Source: Capniomyces stellatus | Lineage: Eukaryota > Kickxellomycota > Harpellomycetes > Harpellales > Legeriomycetaceae | Length of the DNA: 30,452 nt | Direction of reading: 5' to 3' | Assembly (NCBI GenBank): GCA_001661515.1 | Contig: LUVW01000004.1 | Location: 141,305-171,756 of the forward strand | Shown: one piece after another, positions 1 through 13,200 of the stretch | Layout of the letters: every line of letters begins with the position of its first letter | Numbering within the stretch: the stretch's first letter is position 1 | Notes under the pieces: generated by a model | What the model was told of the DNA's origin: nothing | What the model saw: only the letters and a program-made list of their open reading frames with translations | Databases searched by the model: none | Made by a program: the position numbers and the translations under genes

Positions 1-132
1 ACATGCCCGTATATTCCAACTTGTTCAATTACTACATGCCCGGATATCCCAACTTATTCAATAACCACATGCCCGGATATCCCAACTTGTCCACTGACCA
101 CATGCACGGATATATACATATCTCACTGTACT
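1..132 (+). repeat. 33-bp tandem repeat, 4 units, Cys-containing
   Basis: Four in-phase 33-bp units (1-33, 34-66, 67-99, 100-132) each start with ACATGC and encode 11 residues of the type TCPDIPTxSIT. Units 2 and 3 are nearly identical, unit 4 is diverged. The array probably continues to the left of the window. The Cys spacing suggests disulfide-linked repeats in the N-terminal part of the surface protein. Confidence 0.8.
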
Positions 133-1281
133 GAAACAACCACGTGTACAGAAACTACTACATGTACTAAAGATGTATATATATCGCATTGCTTGAGCAT
201 CCCTGGTGTTTATAAAACAGTTTTAACAACAGAGACCACTGATATAACCACAACCACCAATATAACCGAAGTTGTAACAACTGATATTACTTCATACATC
301 AGCACAACGGTGTCTACCATAGTTACTGAAATCACTTTGACTACTACTGATATTAACATTACCACCATCACAACAACTGACGCTGCTTTAACTTCTATAA
401 CTACAGATACCATAGTATTCACAACCAATGTTACCTTCCAGACCACGGTTATTACTTTTGACCATACCACTATCACTGAGACCATTGAAACTGTAACCGA
501 GATTACTGAAATGACGTTAACGACCATTGTGGCTACTATCACCACTCATGACACAGTTGAAACTACAGTCATTTCATTGACTACCACTAAAACCGACATA
601 ACTTTTGTTATCCCTACTGATGTTACCACAACTATTACTATGCATGACTCAACATACATTATTATTGACTCAACTACGGTGATAACAATTGCTACAGAGT
701 TGACTACCGAAGTTACCATAGTGACGGATACAACAATTGATTACACAGAGGTTGTTACTATTACAACCAACAAAAAAATGGACACAACAACAATTGTTTC
801 AATTATCACCACTACAACAACTGACCATGTGATTTCAGGAACAACGGCTACAACCACCGAGACCGAGCCAACCACTATATTCATCACTAAAACTTCAGCA
901 ACTACAGATGTGTCTATCACTACGTATACTAAAGACATCACAGTCACTAGTGTTGTGACATCATCAGCTATAAGGCTAGATACCACCACTGAAACCGTAG
1001 TCACAACTGATACAGATACAATAACATTTACTACGGCAGTCACAACCTCGACCATTAACGTGACTTCTGATTGCGATGTAACTGATTTGACTACCACGAC
1101 AGACTTGAAAACAGTCACTTCTACAGTTATAGGATATACCACGCTACGCTCAACTCATGTATATCCACCACCTCATTATGGAACCATTCCTCATTATGAT
1201 ACTATTCCTCATTATGATACCATTCCTCATTATGGAAACATTCCTTATCATGAAAACATTCCTTATAACAGAGAACACTAA
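1..1281 (+). CDS. Thr-rich repeat surface protein, 5'-truncated by window edge
   Basis: The frame is open from base 1 to the TAA at 1279-1281 (426 residues) and no ATG marks a start, so the N-terminus lies outside the window. The visible part has three zones. First come Cys-containing repeats (nt 1-132 and a little beyond, with CPDIPT and TETTTC units). Then follows about 300 residues made almost only of Thr with Ile, Val, Asp and Glu and no Cys. Last is a C-terminal segment with a single Cys (SDCDVTDLTTTTDLKTV) and a proline/tyrosine/histidine hexapeptide repeat. Such Thr-rich composition is typical of heavily O-glycosylated secreted or wall proteins of fungi; that role is inferred from composition, not from a recognised domain. 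No terminal hydrophobic GPI signal is visible. The Thr-rich part and the DCxVTD segment align collinearly with the gene at 29046-30452, so the two are paralogues. Confidence 0.75.
   Translation, partial: TCPYIPTCSITTCPDIPTYSITTCPDIPTCPLTTCTDIYISHCTETTTCTETTTCTKDVYISHCLSIPGVYKTVLTTETTDITTTTNITEVVTTDITSYISTTVSTIVTEITLTTTDINITTITTTDAALTSITTDTIVFTTNVTFQTTVITFDHTTITETIETVTEITEMTLTTIVATITTHDTVETTVISLTTTKTDITFVIPTDVTTTITMHDSTYIIIDSTTVITIATELTTEVTIVTDTTIDYTEVVTITTNKKMDTTTIVSIITTTTTDHVISGTTATTTETEPTTIFITKTSATTDVSITTYTKDITVTSVVTSSAIRLDTTTETVVTTDTDTITFTTAVTTSTINVTSDCDVTDLTTTTDLKTVTSTVIGYTTLRSTHVYPPPHYGTIPHYDTIPHYDTIPHYGNIPYHENIPYNREH
1171..1278 (+). repeat. 18-bp tandem repeat, 6 units (PHYDTI-type)
   Basis: Six in-frame 18-bp units encode PHYGTI, PHYDTI, PHYDTI, PHYGNI, PYHENI and PYNREH and end exactly at the stop codon. 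Units 2 and 3 differ by a single base, so the expansion looks recent. The right-hand paralogue lacks this array and ends instead with a non-repetitive tail after HTYPMPAY. Confidence 0.9.
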
Positions 1282-4224
1282 GAAAAGTTTGCCGAGAAAG
1301 TCGTTGCTTATAACGATCACTGTACTTTATGAACCAAACTCACACTTGAATCATTGCACTATAAGTCGCAATGGGACTTGTCGCTAATGCGTTCAAATTT
1401 TGAACTAAAATATAATCGTTGACCATGACTAGTACTAATTTTAATTTTATATCTCTATTTTTTTACTTTTATCTTTATTTCTACTTTTACTTTGGTTTGT
1501 TTGATTTAATTGATTTAAATCTTTCGAATAAACTGGTCTTTTTAACATAACAAATTCGCTCTTGTAATTTATTGAATGGTTAATTAACTCGAGTTACTAT
1601 TTTTTGTTTTTGTTTTTTTTATTGGATGTTTTAAACATAAGCGGTGATATTGAAATATCTCTGAAAGTGTTGGAAACATAAAAAACAATGTTACTTTTGG
1701 GGGGACAAGATGGTTAGTGAAAATGAGGAGGTTAAACGGCATATATCGTATTTGACAAAAATTCAATCTGGAATTCAAAAACTTTGCCCGAAATTGATGC
1801 GAGTAAAAGGGTTCTTTTTCAGAATAATTTGCTAACAAAGCAATTCGTTTTTAAATCACATTTATCAAAACGATGCGAATATTATTTAAAAGTAATGTCA
1901 GTTTGACATGCTTTCATTGTTAATGTGTAAACGTTATGTCTTGGTACTGTATATTATGTTTTGTTGGTTCTGTTACCAATAAACCATATAAATAGGTATA
2001 CAATATGAACAAAAATAAAGAAATAAATGTCAGGACTACTGTCACGATAACGTGGGAGGTTAAGTGGCAAAGAATGTATGATGTTATAAGGAGTATTATA
2101 CTCTATAAGTTTCTTTTTTATTATCACCAACTTATTAGCAAACATAAGGTAGGATTGAGTTCGGAAAACTCAGTAGCGGAGAAAGTGAATAAAAAAAAGT
2201 TGCACACAGTTCAATGAATAAAGTAACTATTTGGTAAAGATAGTGAAACATAGCGGTTCAAAAAAAGTGCTTAGTGTAAAAGTTCCCGCAAACGCATAAG
2301 CAAAAGTAAAAAAAATGAATTTAGTTTTCAGAAGACTGTACATCAGTCTTGAAAAAAATGTTCAAATCCAACAACTTGCGCTAAAACTCCACATTCGCTC
2401 TCATTATTCTTCCACAATAAAACCTGATATATTTTGGCTGCAAATTCTCAACTAGGCGTTTAGGATTTGTAGTCTCATAAATGATTATTAGTAAATTAAA
2501 GTTAAGTGATGGACTTGCTTGCTATTATCTGATTCTCTAGTATATAGATGATAAAACTATCGAGGGTTATTTTGATGTGAAAATAGAACAAACAGTATGT
2601 GACTAAATGTGGTGAATTTTTTTTTTCAAATAAGGAAACGTGGGTGGAGTTGAGCTGATGACATCACTCACTAAGAACGCAGGGATATGAACCAAATAAA
2701 AGAGTATTAAGATAGGCCTAAGGCGAGCAGTGTGAGGGAGTGCAAATTCGAACATTGACAGCAATAGCAACCTTTTTAAATTAAATATGGATAATAAATA
2801 AGTTTGAGTCAACAATGACTCGAACTGTCCAATATTGATTAAAACGAAAAAGCTAGTGACATTGACAAAGTTACAAAAAAAAAAACAAGTTGGAATGCGT
2901 GACTTTAAGGGCGAGTTTAAGTAAAAGCGGTAAACCATAAAATGCAAGTAGTGCAACAAATGCGGGTTTCTGGATATTTTTGGTCCTAGCGAATAACGGA
3001 TGCGCTGATGGAATCAATTGTTTTGTTGAAAAAGGAAAGCTTTATTTGATAAGCCATTGAATAGCAAGTAGTCCATGGTTAACGAATATCCGGTATAACG
3101 GAATCAATTACCTTAGTATTTGAATATGGTAAAGTGGCAAAGTGGAATTACACTGCAAACTTAAGCTTACATCATGAAATAACAACGTATCTTAATACCG
3201 GATCAACTCATCGAGTCCAAGTATAAAAAGCGTTAAAGTGTGGACACAAAAAAAACATCATCGTACTTTTTTCTTTCTATGAGAATAGTTGATATATTTT
3301 ACATCAGCCAATTTGTAAAGTTATATAGTATACAATTACAAATACAAATACAAATACAAAAGTAAAAGTAAAAGTAAGAGTATATTGCAATAGTATCAGT
3401 AAAAAAAAAGAATACTGCAATAAGTTTTGGTTAAAGCTTTCATAAAAAATGCGAAAAGCTTTGCTTGTGATATAATATGCTAATGAAATGTGATTTGAAT
3501 AGTAATAATAGAGAATGTCCATAAACACAAAGTAGAAAATAATTGGAAATGTTCGGTTTTGGCTATCGGTTTCAGGCACAGGCACAAGCACAAGTGTAAA
3601 CAATATGGTATAAAATGACTTGGCGTGTTGACAGTCTAATCTAATAATACAAGGTGCTAAATAATTTAGTTCACATGTACTAGATACATTAATTGCTAGG
3701 GTGACAAAACAAAGAAAGTGAAAAAAAATGCTACTGGTATGGTTAAATTGAATAGAAATGCTGGGAATAAATAATTGACGAATTACATTATTGGCTTCCA
3801 ATTAGCTTTAATTTTATGGAAACTTGGTCAAGCCAAGAGGACTAAATAAATGTTGAAAGAGTTGAATAAAGCCTAGTATGTGGCTTACCTCTTGAATTTG
3901 AATTGCGATTGAAATAAAATCTAGCAAGTTAATGGAATAAATAGCGATCAAACTAGTATATGTAGTTTAGATAAATAGTTTGCTGAAGAGTTCTCTAACC
4001 AAAGAAGTAAATCAGACCGAAATAAGAGAATAGAAACAGAGCAAATAGTATAATAAAAAGGAGCAGCAAGTAAATAAACAAGAAACAACACGAGCAGGGG
4101 CAAGGAGAAGTACAACGCGGGTAGAGTAAATATATTTGTTTCAAAAGCATTTGGGAAACTATTAAAACAAGCAGTAGATTGGATAAAACCGTTAGGCAAA
4201 AGAAATTGAGAGACCGTTTGGAAC
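1282..4224. other. Intergenic spacer without convincing gene
   Basis: About 2.9 kb of AT-rich DNA. An AATAAA at 1527-1532 may serve as the poly(A) signal of the upstream gene. From about 1.6 kb onward the + strand is visibly purine-rich (G over C), as in the following gene. A simple repeat of ACAAAT/AAAGT units lies at about 3335-3380. Several reading frames of 60-165 codons exist but have the Phe/Ile/Leu/Tyr bias of translated AT-rich DNA. I see no tRNA, no transposon ends and no long inverted repeats. The last few hundred bases presumably hold the promoter and 5' leader of the giant gene, but no distinct element is recognisable. Confidence 0.5.
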
Positions 4225-7200
4225 ATGAATACTAAGCCAAATGCAAACAAGGCAACGACTGGTGATGATTTAAGCAGGGAGCAGGAAAAGGAAGAGAAGA
4301 AGGCGAAGCTTAAAAGGACAGAGCGGGTGGCGAATGAGGAAATTGAGAATAAGTACAAAAGAACGCCTAGCCCATTTGGCAATTATAGTTTTATGGCAGC
4401 ACAGCAGCATGGAAAGAGGATAATAGAGACAAATTTAAGCATAGAAAGCTCGATGGTAAGTAGAGAAATCGATATGCATTTACAAAAACAAAAAGAAGAG
4501 GAAAGCGATAGAGGAAAAGGGACAAAGGAAGGTGGAAAGGCAAATTTGGGCGATGGTACTGAAAAACACAAGGTTGCGGTGGAAAGTGTGGAAAGTAAAT
4601 TTGCGGAAAAACAAACAAGACAAATAAAAGTAGAAAATAGCGCTGGAATAAGGCTTGAGGGTAAATGGGAAGGCGATCTTGGCCAAGTAATAGTGAGAGA
4701 ACGAGCTGGTGAAGGTTCTTTGGAACTGGATCCAACAAAGGGATTAAAAGTTAAAAAGAATCAGGGAAAGCTAAAAGAGGGAGAGAGAAATGAGGAGGAG
4801 GAAAGGGAAAAGGCAAAAAGCAAGAGAAAGGAGACAGAGATAGAAACAAGGAAAGAGGCCAGAGATATCAAGCGTCCTGAGAATTCGGTAATGAAGACAA
4901 CAGGGGTCGGAGCTGGAGTTAACGTAGGAGGCGGTATGGGGATTAGGAAGGTAAATGTCAGCGAGGTACCATTATCACCGTTTGCAAACTACTCGTTGAT
5001 GAAGGCGCAGAGGTTTGTAGGAATGAAGAGTGAATCGGTTGAAGTTAATAGTAGCGGAGTGGAGGAAGATGTATTAGGCAGGGAAAGGGCTTATGGGTTA
5101 AGGTCAAAAGATGGGTCAAGGGATGGGTCAGGAGATGGGTCAAGAGATGGGTCAAGCGGTAGAACAGGGCTGGCAAGGGGGATGAGGGTAGGGATGGGAG
5201 TGCGAGTAGGGGTGGGCGTTGAGAGAAATACAGGTGGTTATAGAAAGTTCAACACAGATTTAGAGGATGTAGAGGAGGAGCTACGAGGAGTGGGGGGCAT
5301 AAAGCCAAGCAAAAAGCAGAATTTATCAACGGGAAGTTATGACGTGAGCCATGAAGAAGGGCATAGTAAAGGGGATGCAAAAAGGCTGGAAGGGTTTAGG
5401 TCAAGATCGACAGACAGCAAGAGTGAGAATTGGAAGGAAAGAGGGTTGGTGGAGGGTATGGAGCATAGAATAGGTAATTATCAAAGCCGATTTGAGGTGG
5501 ATGGATCGGATGAGGATGATGGTGTTGATTTGGAGGGGGAGGTGGGGGATGGCGGGAGAGAGGATCTGGTTAATAGAAGAAACAGGAATTATAGAGAGAG
5601 AGAGAGGGAGAGAGAAAGGCTGATGTATGAGAATAGCAGGGCTAGGGGAGAAAGAGGGCATTGGAGCGGTATGGATAAAGGAGAAGCGAGTGCAGAAGAG
5701 GGATTGGATAACGAGGTAGCGAATGAATGTGTGGTTCGGAGGCTGTATATAGAGTTTAAGATTATAGCAGGGAAGATAATAGATGAGATATCGGGGATGG
5801 GGTTGGATAGCGAGATAGACTTGGAAAAAAAGGTGGAGAGGGGAGTAAATGCAAGATTGGACTCGATACTGGAGTCGTTGGCGGTGTTGGCAAAGAGACA
5901 GACAAGACTGATAATAGAATTGCTGTTGGTGTGGAGGAAATCGACAGTGAGTATGGGGAATGAAGGGCCAATAGGAGTAGTGAACCGAACGCAGCATATA
6001 AGGAGAGAGAGGCGGTCGTTGGCATCAGTGTACTTGTTGTGCCGGGCATTGCTAGAAGTGGTTAGGAAAGTGGATGCAATGGGGTTGTCAGGGGATTTGG
6101 GGGACAGGGTAGAGGAGTTGGTATTTAGCCAGATAAAGCAGGCAAATCCGGTGAATCTGCTGGGGAGCAGAAACAGGCGACTGATTCAGGATCTGTATGC
6201 AAGACTGATAGGTGAGATATCGAGGGTGAGATTTTCATCGATGAGTGATCGATTTATTGCGGAGCTGGAGCAAATACCGGGGATAAACAAGCTGAACGAG
6301 GAGAAAGTGGTGATATTGATTCGGAGCATGAAGTACCTGAGAATAGTGATTCATCCTATGGAAGCGTTGGAGGAAAGTGCACAGTTTCTGCTGAGCTGTG
6401 CAAAGTTTTTTTCAAGGACAAGCGGGAGTATGAGGCTGAAACACGCATGGGCAATGACGTTGACTGAGTTGCTGATGCCGTTGGGGGGAATAGTTGGTGC
6501 TGAGGTGAACCTGTTGGCGCTATCGCAGGCGGTTGAGATAATCCACGCCAAGGCAACAAAGATGGCGGTTAGAGTTCGGCACGTAGCAGCATCGTTTCCA
6601 CTTGTTACGGCATCGCTGTGCCTGAGCCGTGGTGAGGTTTTTTATGCCAAGTGGCTGGGTCATCTGGAGATGTGTATTCAGAGACTGAAGGACAAGCAGT
6701 TCAGCTCGGTGGCAATGGACTCGATATGTAGGCTGTTTTGGGTGTACCTGTTTCGGTACCCAGAGTCGCAGACCACGGTTATTCGGAAGCTGGACTCAAT
6801 GACGCGGATCTTTTTCCCGGTTGGGAAGAGCAGGGCGTGGCCAAAGAAGGTCGATGACGACTTGTTTGTGTACTTTTTAGTGTGTAGCGGGTGCTATAAC
6901 TTTGAATTTACAATGAAGAGCAGCTTAAGGATGATGCTGCAACTGGACCAATTGGAGAGCGAGATGAAAAACGTTGGTGGTTTAGTTGGATCTGGAGGAG
7001 GGGGAGTAGGATCTGGATCTGGATCTGGATCTGGATCTGGAGTAGGAGGGGGTGGGGTAGGAGGAGGAGGAGGAGGAGGAGGAGGAGGAGGAGGAGGNAT
7101 AGGAGGAGGAGGAGGAGGAGGAGGAGGAGGAGGAGGAGGAGGGGGTGGGGTAGGAGTAGGAGTAGGAGGAGGAGGAGGAGGTATAATTGGAAGTAGTAAC

Positions 7201-10200
7201 GAGACAGTAATGGATCTACTGAGTCCCGAGAAAATTGGAATGGCGTATAGGGCGTTGTTGGAAATTGCCAGGTTGAATAGCGAAAGTGCAAATGTTGAAG
7301 GGTTATCGTCAACATCAACGTCAATATCCACAACAGTAACAGCTTCAACTTCGCCAAACACGCATTCAAACTCAAATTCAAACTCAAATTCCGGCTCGGC
7401 AGCCAACAAGTCCAAAGTACCGATATTGACTAGACGGCCAGACTTTCTCTCGCCAGATAATTTGGATTATTCGGATGGGTATTTTGAAGCAAAGAGTAAG
7501 ATTTCCAATACAATATCGGGTAGCACCAGAAACAGTATCAAGGACAGAAGTAAAGGAAGAGGGTTTAACAACAATGGCGGAGTGAGGGCAAGTACTGATG
7601 CCGAAGCTGGTGCTGGTATTAGTACCGGTGTTAATACTGATCCTGGTTCTGATCCTGGTTCTGATCCTGGTTTTGGTTCTGGTTCTGATACTAGTGCTGG
7701 AAGCAGTAGTGGAAACGTAATGGGGAAAAGAGAAAGGAAAACAAGAGATGCCAGTGTCAGTATTAGTATCAGTGTCAGTGCTGGTACTATTAGTGGTAGA
7801 GATAGAGATAGAGATAAAGATAGAGGTAGAGATAAGGGTAAAGGGAAGAGTAAAAATATGGGTAGTGGCAGCAGTGGAAAGCCTGGTTCAAAAAATGCCA
7901 ATAATATCCACGAGTTTGGTGTATCAGCTGTACCCAAAAACATACTCAGGGCGTTGAACGAAGCTGGGTCAGCAATGTGTATATACTACGAGAAACTCCA
8001 GGCTTTGTTTGGGGATTTTATGCTGGTGGACCAGATCACTTGGAATGTGTCAAAAGTGATTCCGCCGCATTCGGCAGTAGTGATGAGCACGTGTCCGCTG
8101 ATGATAACAGACCTAAGCGATAGGTTTGTTCGACAAATTGGCAGGTTTGGGATAAATAACTTGGCGTACAGCCAGACGCTACACGCTGCCAGTAGCAGCA
8201 GCTCGAGGACTGCCGAGACAGGTGCTTTTGAGTTTGGAAACTACCAGAGCTACTTGGTTGGCAAAAGAAACAAAAAAAGTAATTTGGTTAGCAACAGCGA
8301 GCTAGTAAGTGGTAGTGCTATAAACAGTGCTAATATTTCCGGAGGCACCAGCAATAGCCTCAGCAAAGGCGAAAATAACAATGGCACTGGAAATGAGACC
8401 CCAAGTAAACAAGGTTCAATCGAGCCAAGCTCAAGTTACGTTGACAACAGTAATGAAAACAGCGAAATGTCGAAAAGTGAAGCTCTTAAAACAGCGCAGT
8501 TTAATTATATAAGGGATAAGCAGCATTATGTAGATTTGATGACGAGTTTTGTCAACTCGATTCCAAACCTAAGTACAAGCTACAGCTACAGTAACAACAG
8601 TGGCGGCAAATGCGCCACAAACAGCGTTGGTACCGGCATCAGTGATGTTTTTGTGTTGGAAACAAACAGAATTCTTGACCAGTTAGTAACCGGAACAATG
8701 CACATGGACACAAAGTACTCCAGTAGCTGCAGATTAACGCTGTCTCACCTAGTAGACGTCTTTGATGTTGGTGGCAAAAACGAGTGTGGGTTTGGAATCT
8801 GCGACAACAACAATGCGAGTCTACTGGTTCGTGTTACTACCATCCTGATGAAGCTGCTCAAGTGTGTTGATATCCGGTACACTGACTATTTAATTACCGG
8901 CCTGTACAAGTTGGAGGAATTTGAACACGATTTTTCCTCAGAATACATTTACAATCACTCTGTGCTTTTCAACCCAAACATCAATTCCAATACCAATTAC
9001 AGTACCTTTAATGCTGGTATTAATGGTCAGGTCGCAGATTTAGGTGGAATGAGCAAGAACAAAGGCAAGAACAAAAGTAAAAGCAAAAGTAAAAGTAAAA
9101 GTAGAGATAAAAGTAAAAGCAAAAACAAGGCCAAGGATAAGGCCAAGGATAAGGTCAAGGATAAGACCAAGAATAAGGTCAAGGATAAGACCAAGAATAA
9201 GGTCAAGGATAAGGTCAAGGATAAGAGTAGACATGGAAACACTGCCAATTCTGGTGATGCCATAGACACCAGCACAGCTGCTGACATTGACATTGACATT
9301 GATACCGAGTTTGAGACCAGGAATACTAATGTAGAAAAACCAGGAATAAATACTGAAAATGGGGGTAGACTAGGGTCGGGGTTGGGGTTAGGGTCGGGTC
9401 TGGGATTAGCGTCGGGACTGGGGTTAGGTTCAAGAGTTGGATTAGGGTTAGGGTTAGGATTTAGGCAAAAGCAAGGAGATGATCGATTTTCGTCTACATC
9501 AGCATCGCAGCCTATTGGCATTAACATTAGAGGTGGTAGTCTGTCATCAAACACCGATTCAAGATTAAACAAGTCCATTGACAAGAACAAAAGCAGGAAC
9601 AGGAACAGAATCATTAACAAGGGTAAAACAAATGAAAAGGCCAATAGTGGGAGTAAGATCAACATACTTGACATGAAAAACGATAACAACAATCATGCTA
9701 TAAACAGCAGTGACCTGGATAGAATTGACGGCCAAGTCAGTAGTGAAGAGGCAGAGGTGGGAAGTGCATTAGACTCAAACTTGAACGACTTACTATCAAG
9801 CCAGGACCAACAGACTGAGTATGAAGAGAAAAACGTGTTGACTGATATCAATGATCCAGGTGCCACCACCAAGTCTGATCCAGATGCGCGTAATATTTCA
9901 GACATGGATACTTCAAGCGCAAGCAAGCACGGAGTTTACGCCAAGAGCAGGAGCAGGAGCAGGAGTGATGACTTGAGTCGGACCGATTCTGTGTTATTGA
10001 AGCCAGCTACAAGTTTCAAGAACTCGTTAGGTTTAGTCAATGCAGTCAACCCGAGAAACAGTGTCAGCGTATATGAGAGCGTGGATGTGAATATTGGAAT
10101 TGGAATTGGAATTGGAAAGAGCAAGTCGCATCACGAGTATTCAACGTTTAGAGAAAGTAATGCAATAGCTAATTCGGATAGCGAAAACGAGGACGAGAAT

Positions 10201-13200
10201 GGGCCCGAGAACGACGATGATAATGGGGATGAGGAAGGACAGATTGATGAGAAAAAATACAAAAATTATGCAGGGGTTAAGCTGGGCAGAGTCAAATCAG
10301 CAACTAGCCCATATTATCATAACACGTATGGCGCCAAGAACCAACCAAAGGCCAGCAACTCTATCAACACAAAGTTCAACCTTAACAGCATCAACAGTAC
10401 AGTAAGCAATACAATAAACGGCGCCAATATCAGAAGCAAGTCAATAACAAAGAGCAATGTCAGGATTAAGGACAAGGATAAAGGCAAAAACAAGTTTGGC
10501 AGTAATGGGACAAACTTGGAAATAGCAGTTAAAAGCTGTGGCTACAGTGCCAGAAATGACGAGATGGTTGGGGTGGGGATGAGCACTGAGAGAGGCGAGT
10601 TCGATAGAGGGATTTTAGATTTTTTTGTTGAGCAACTAGTCAAGCTAGAGATAATAGTGACAAGGATATCGCATGACATGGCAGCCAGCGTAAAGGAAGC
10701 GAGTGATACAAACAAAAAAACAAATGCTGGAAAAGATAAAAAAGAAGAGGCAAGGAAACGAAAGGGGCCAAACTGCCATATAAATGCAGAGTGTGTTGGG
10801 GGAATGTATCCAAAAGACTGGAGAAACTTTATAGACTCAATAGAATCAGTAGGGCTGGTGTTGCTGAGTGACCAGTATTATAGGATACGAAGTTTTGGGG
10901 TAATAGTGCTGGGCTTGAGTTCAAAGATCCAGTCGCAAATCAGTCAAGTGTTCAGCGACCACCACGGACACCCCAGACCAGATAACAAGGCCAACCCGGG
11001 TATGGAATTCAAGTACATAAAGCCAGTGATCGAATATTTGGATTCAATGGTTGATGTTCCGCAGCTTTGTGACGAAGGCGGTGCAAGCAATAACAAATAT
11101 AGAGATGGTGTTGGAATACTAGGTCAATCCGAACTGCTAAACGTGATCGATTGCGAGTGGAGTTTACCATTTACAAGGTTCAAACCCAAAACAAGAAAGA
11201 AATCACGGACAAGCAAGAGTACGAATGGTAGAGCTGAAACTGGATTTGGATTTGGAGCTGTTGGAGTTGGATTTGGTACTGATGAAAACAAACAAATCCG
11301 GTTGATGGATTTGGCATGTTCAAAAACTCACTCGACATTGTGGTTTAAAAACTATTCGGATGTGATAAGAAATTTGACAATAAGTGGCAGCACAAATTCA
11401 AATTCAAATTCAAATTCAAACACAGGTAAAAGTATAAGTACAGGTACAAACACTAGCAGTGTTGCAGTAAATGTGTCAAAGAGTCTCATTTGTCAAAAAC
11501 TGTTCCAAATGCAGCCGTTAGTTAATTTACTGAGTTTGGATCAAATGGCATTTTTTGACATCAACAGTTACTCGGCAAACAAAAGAACAGTGGGCAATGT
11601 AGGAAATTTATCAAACGCAGCTAGTGGGAGCAACAGGAACCATAGCAACAGCAGCTCCAACAACAGCAATTTTGCATTCAGTAGTGTCAACAGCAGTAAT
11701 AGTCGTGCTATTGAAGATGAAGAGCTAAGGGCCATATTCGACCACGAAAACAGTAGGGTTCGGACTGGAGTTGAAAAGACAAGAAACAAGTCAAGGGCAA
11801 ACGTAAGCGTAAACATAAACTACAAGTACAAGTATAATCAAGGCGGCTACCGCTATCAAAGCCTGGACTTAAGGGACGGATTTGGGCATGAGCAGAGCTG
11901 CGCAGATGAAAGCGGCGTGTTTGTTAGCAGCGAGAGCGATAGCGGCGGTTATTGTGTTAGAGGGGGGCTGGTTGATCAGTTCTTGTCGTATGTCATGTAT
12001 GCGTTGACGATAATGACTGTTCAAGAAATCAACACAAACGGTGCCAGCAGCAATTTCAGCATCAGCAACAACAACAGCAACAAGGGAAATGCCTCGGGTA
12101 TAAGTAGGGTAATAGTAAATAGGCCAAAAAGCATTTTGAACTCGCCAACGTACTCAATTGACCAAAGCTTGGCAGGTAAGAAGCCATATGGAATAGTCAG
12201 TGGGTTCAAGCCAGAGTCGACTAAGCCATCAAGCCTTTTGTTTGCAAAGACGTGGGCAAAACGATTGGCAGCACCTCTAAAGTCGCTGGTAAAATCAGAG
12301 AAGCACGAACCAGTAATGGGCTACTCGTCATTGGAGCAGCTAGTGGTCAATATAGTGATTCCGTACTTGAGCTGTGAGAATATGTTTTTGCGGTGCGGCG
12401 TTGTTGCGCTGTTTGTGAATGTACACATTGACTACTTGGTTGAGCTTGTCAAGATGCTGAAAATCAACTTTGATAATCCGATATACGACCTTGTCAGATT
12501 TACCAACCCCAATGCCCGTGCCAGTGGTGGCTACCTGCATGGAGACCACGGACTGGGTCTGAGTATGCCGAATGGGAATGGGAATGGGAATTCAGGCAAT
12601 GGTGGTGGGTTTTTTGGTAGTTTGGGAAGCGGTTCTGGTGGTTTTGGAGGGTTTGGGGGTAGCAGCGGTGGTGGTAGTGGTGGGCAGATTAGTTCGAGCT
12701 GGGCAGTTGGGGCAAGCAACCCGCTGCTTAACGTGTCGCCAATAAACAACAGTGGCAGTAGCAGTAGCAGTAGCAACATGAACAAGTTCAGCAACAGTAA
12801 TGTGGGTAACAGTCTGAACATAAACACAAGCAGCAGCAACAACTTTGTTAGTGGCAGTGCAGATAAGTTTATGTCACCAACACTGAAATCAGCCAGCATG
12901 AGCAACACCGCCCAGGTTCCAGGACAAACACTGAAAAGAAACAACTCGACAAACACTCCTATTCAAGCAAACGCGATAAACAGTATGAACTCAAGCATGC
13001 CGACCTCTGGGATTATGCATGCAGGCGAAATGACACCCTCTAGCGCAGGAATTGGTGCGGACGCAGGCATGGGAATAGGCATGGCGATGGATGCAACTAT
13101 GGGTGCGAACGGTGGGTATAGTAACGAGAGCTTGGTGGCCATTAAGCTGGTTGGAAAGCGCGTTGATAGACTGAGGATATCGATGACTCAGATATACAAG

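Noticed and set aside
2005..2217. 70-codon + strand frame starting MNKNKEINVRTTVTITWEVK
   Set aside because: Short, no recognisable features, no conserved motif, and in a spacer where frames of this size are expected by chance.
2340..2375. GTTCAAATCC resembling a tRNA T-loop
   Set aside because: The flanking bases do not form a T-stem, and no acceptor, D or anticodon arms can be drawn.
3304..3801. 165-codon minus-strand frame, hydrophobic, ending in FTFTFVFVFV
   Set aside because: Its end is translation of an ACAAAT/AAAGT simple repeat, and the rest is Phe/Ile/Tyr/Ser-biased like random AT-rich DNA. No domain or splice structure was seen.
9442..9459. TTAGGG-like repeats, suggestive of interstitial telomere sequence (also CCCTAA x2 at 20805-20816)
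   Set aside because: Only two to three units each, in frame within Gly-Leu and Asn-Pro repeats of the giant protein; explained by local codon repetition.
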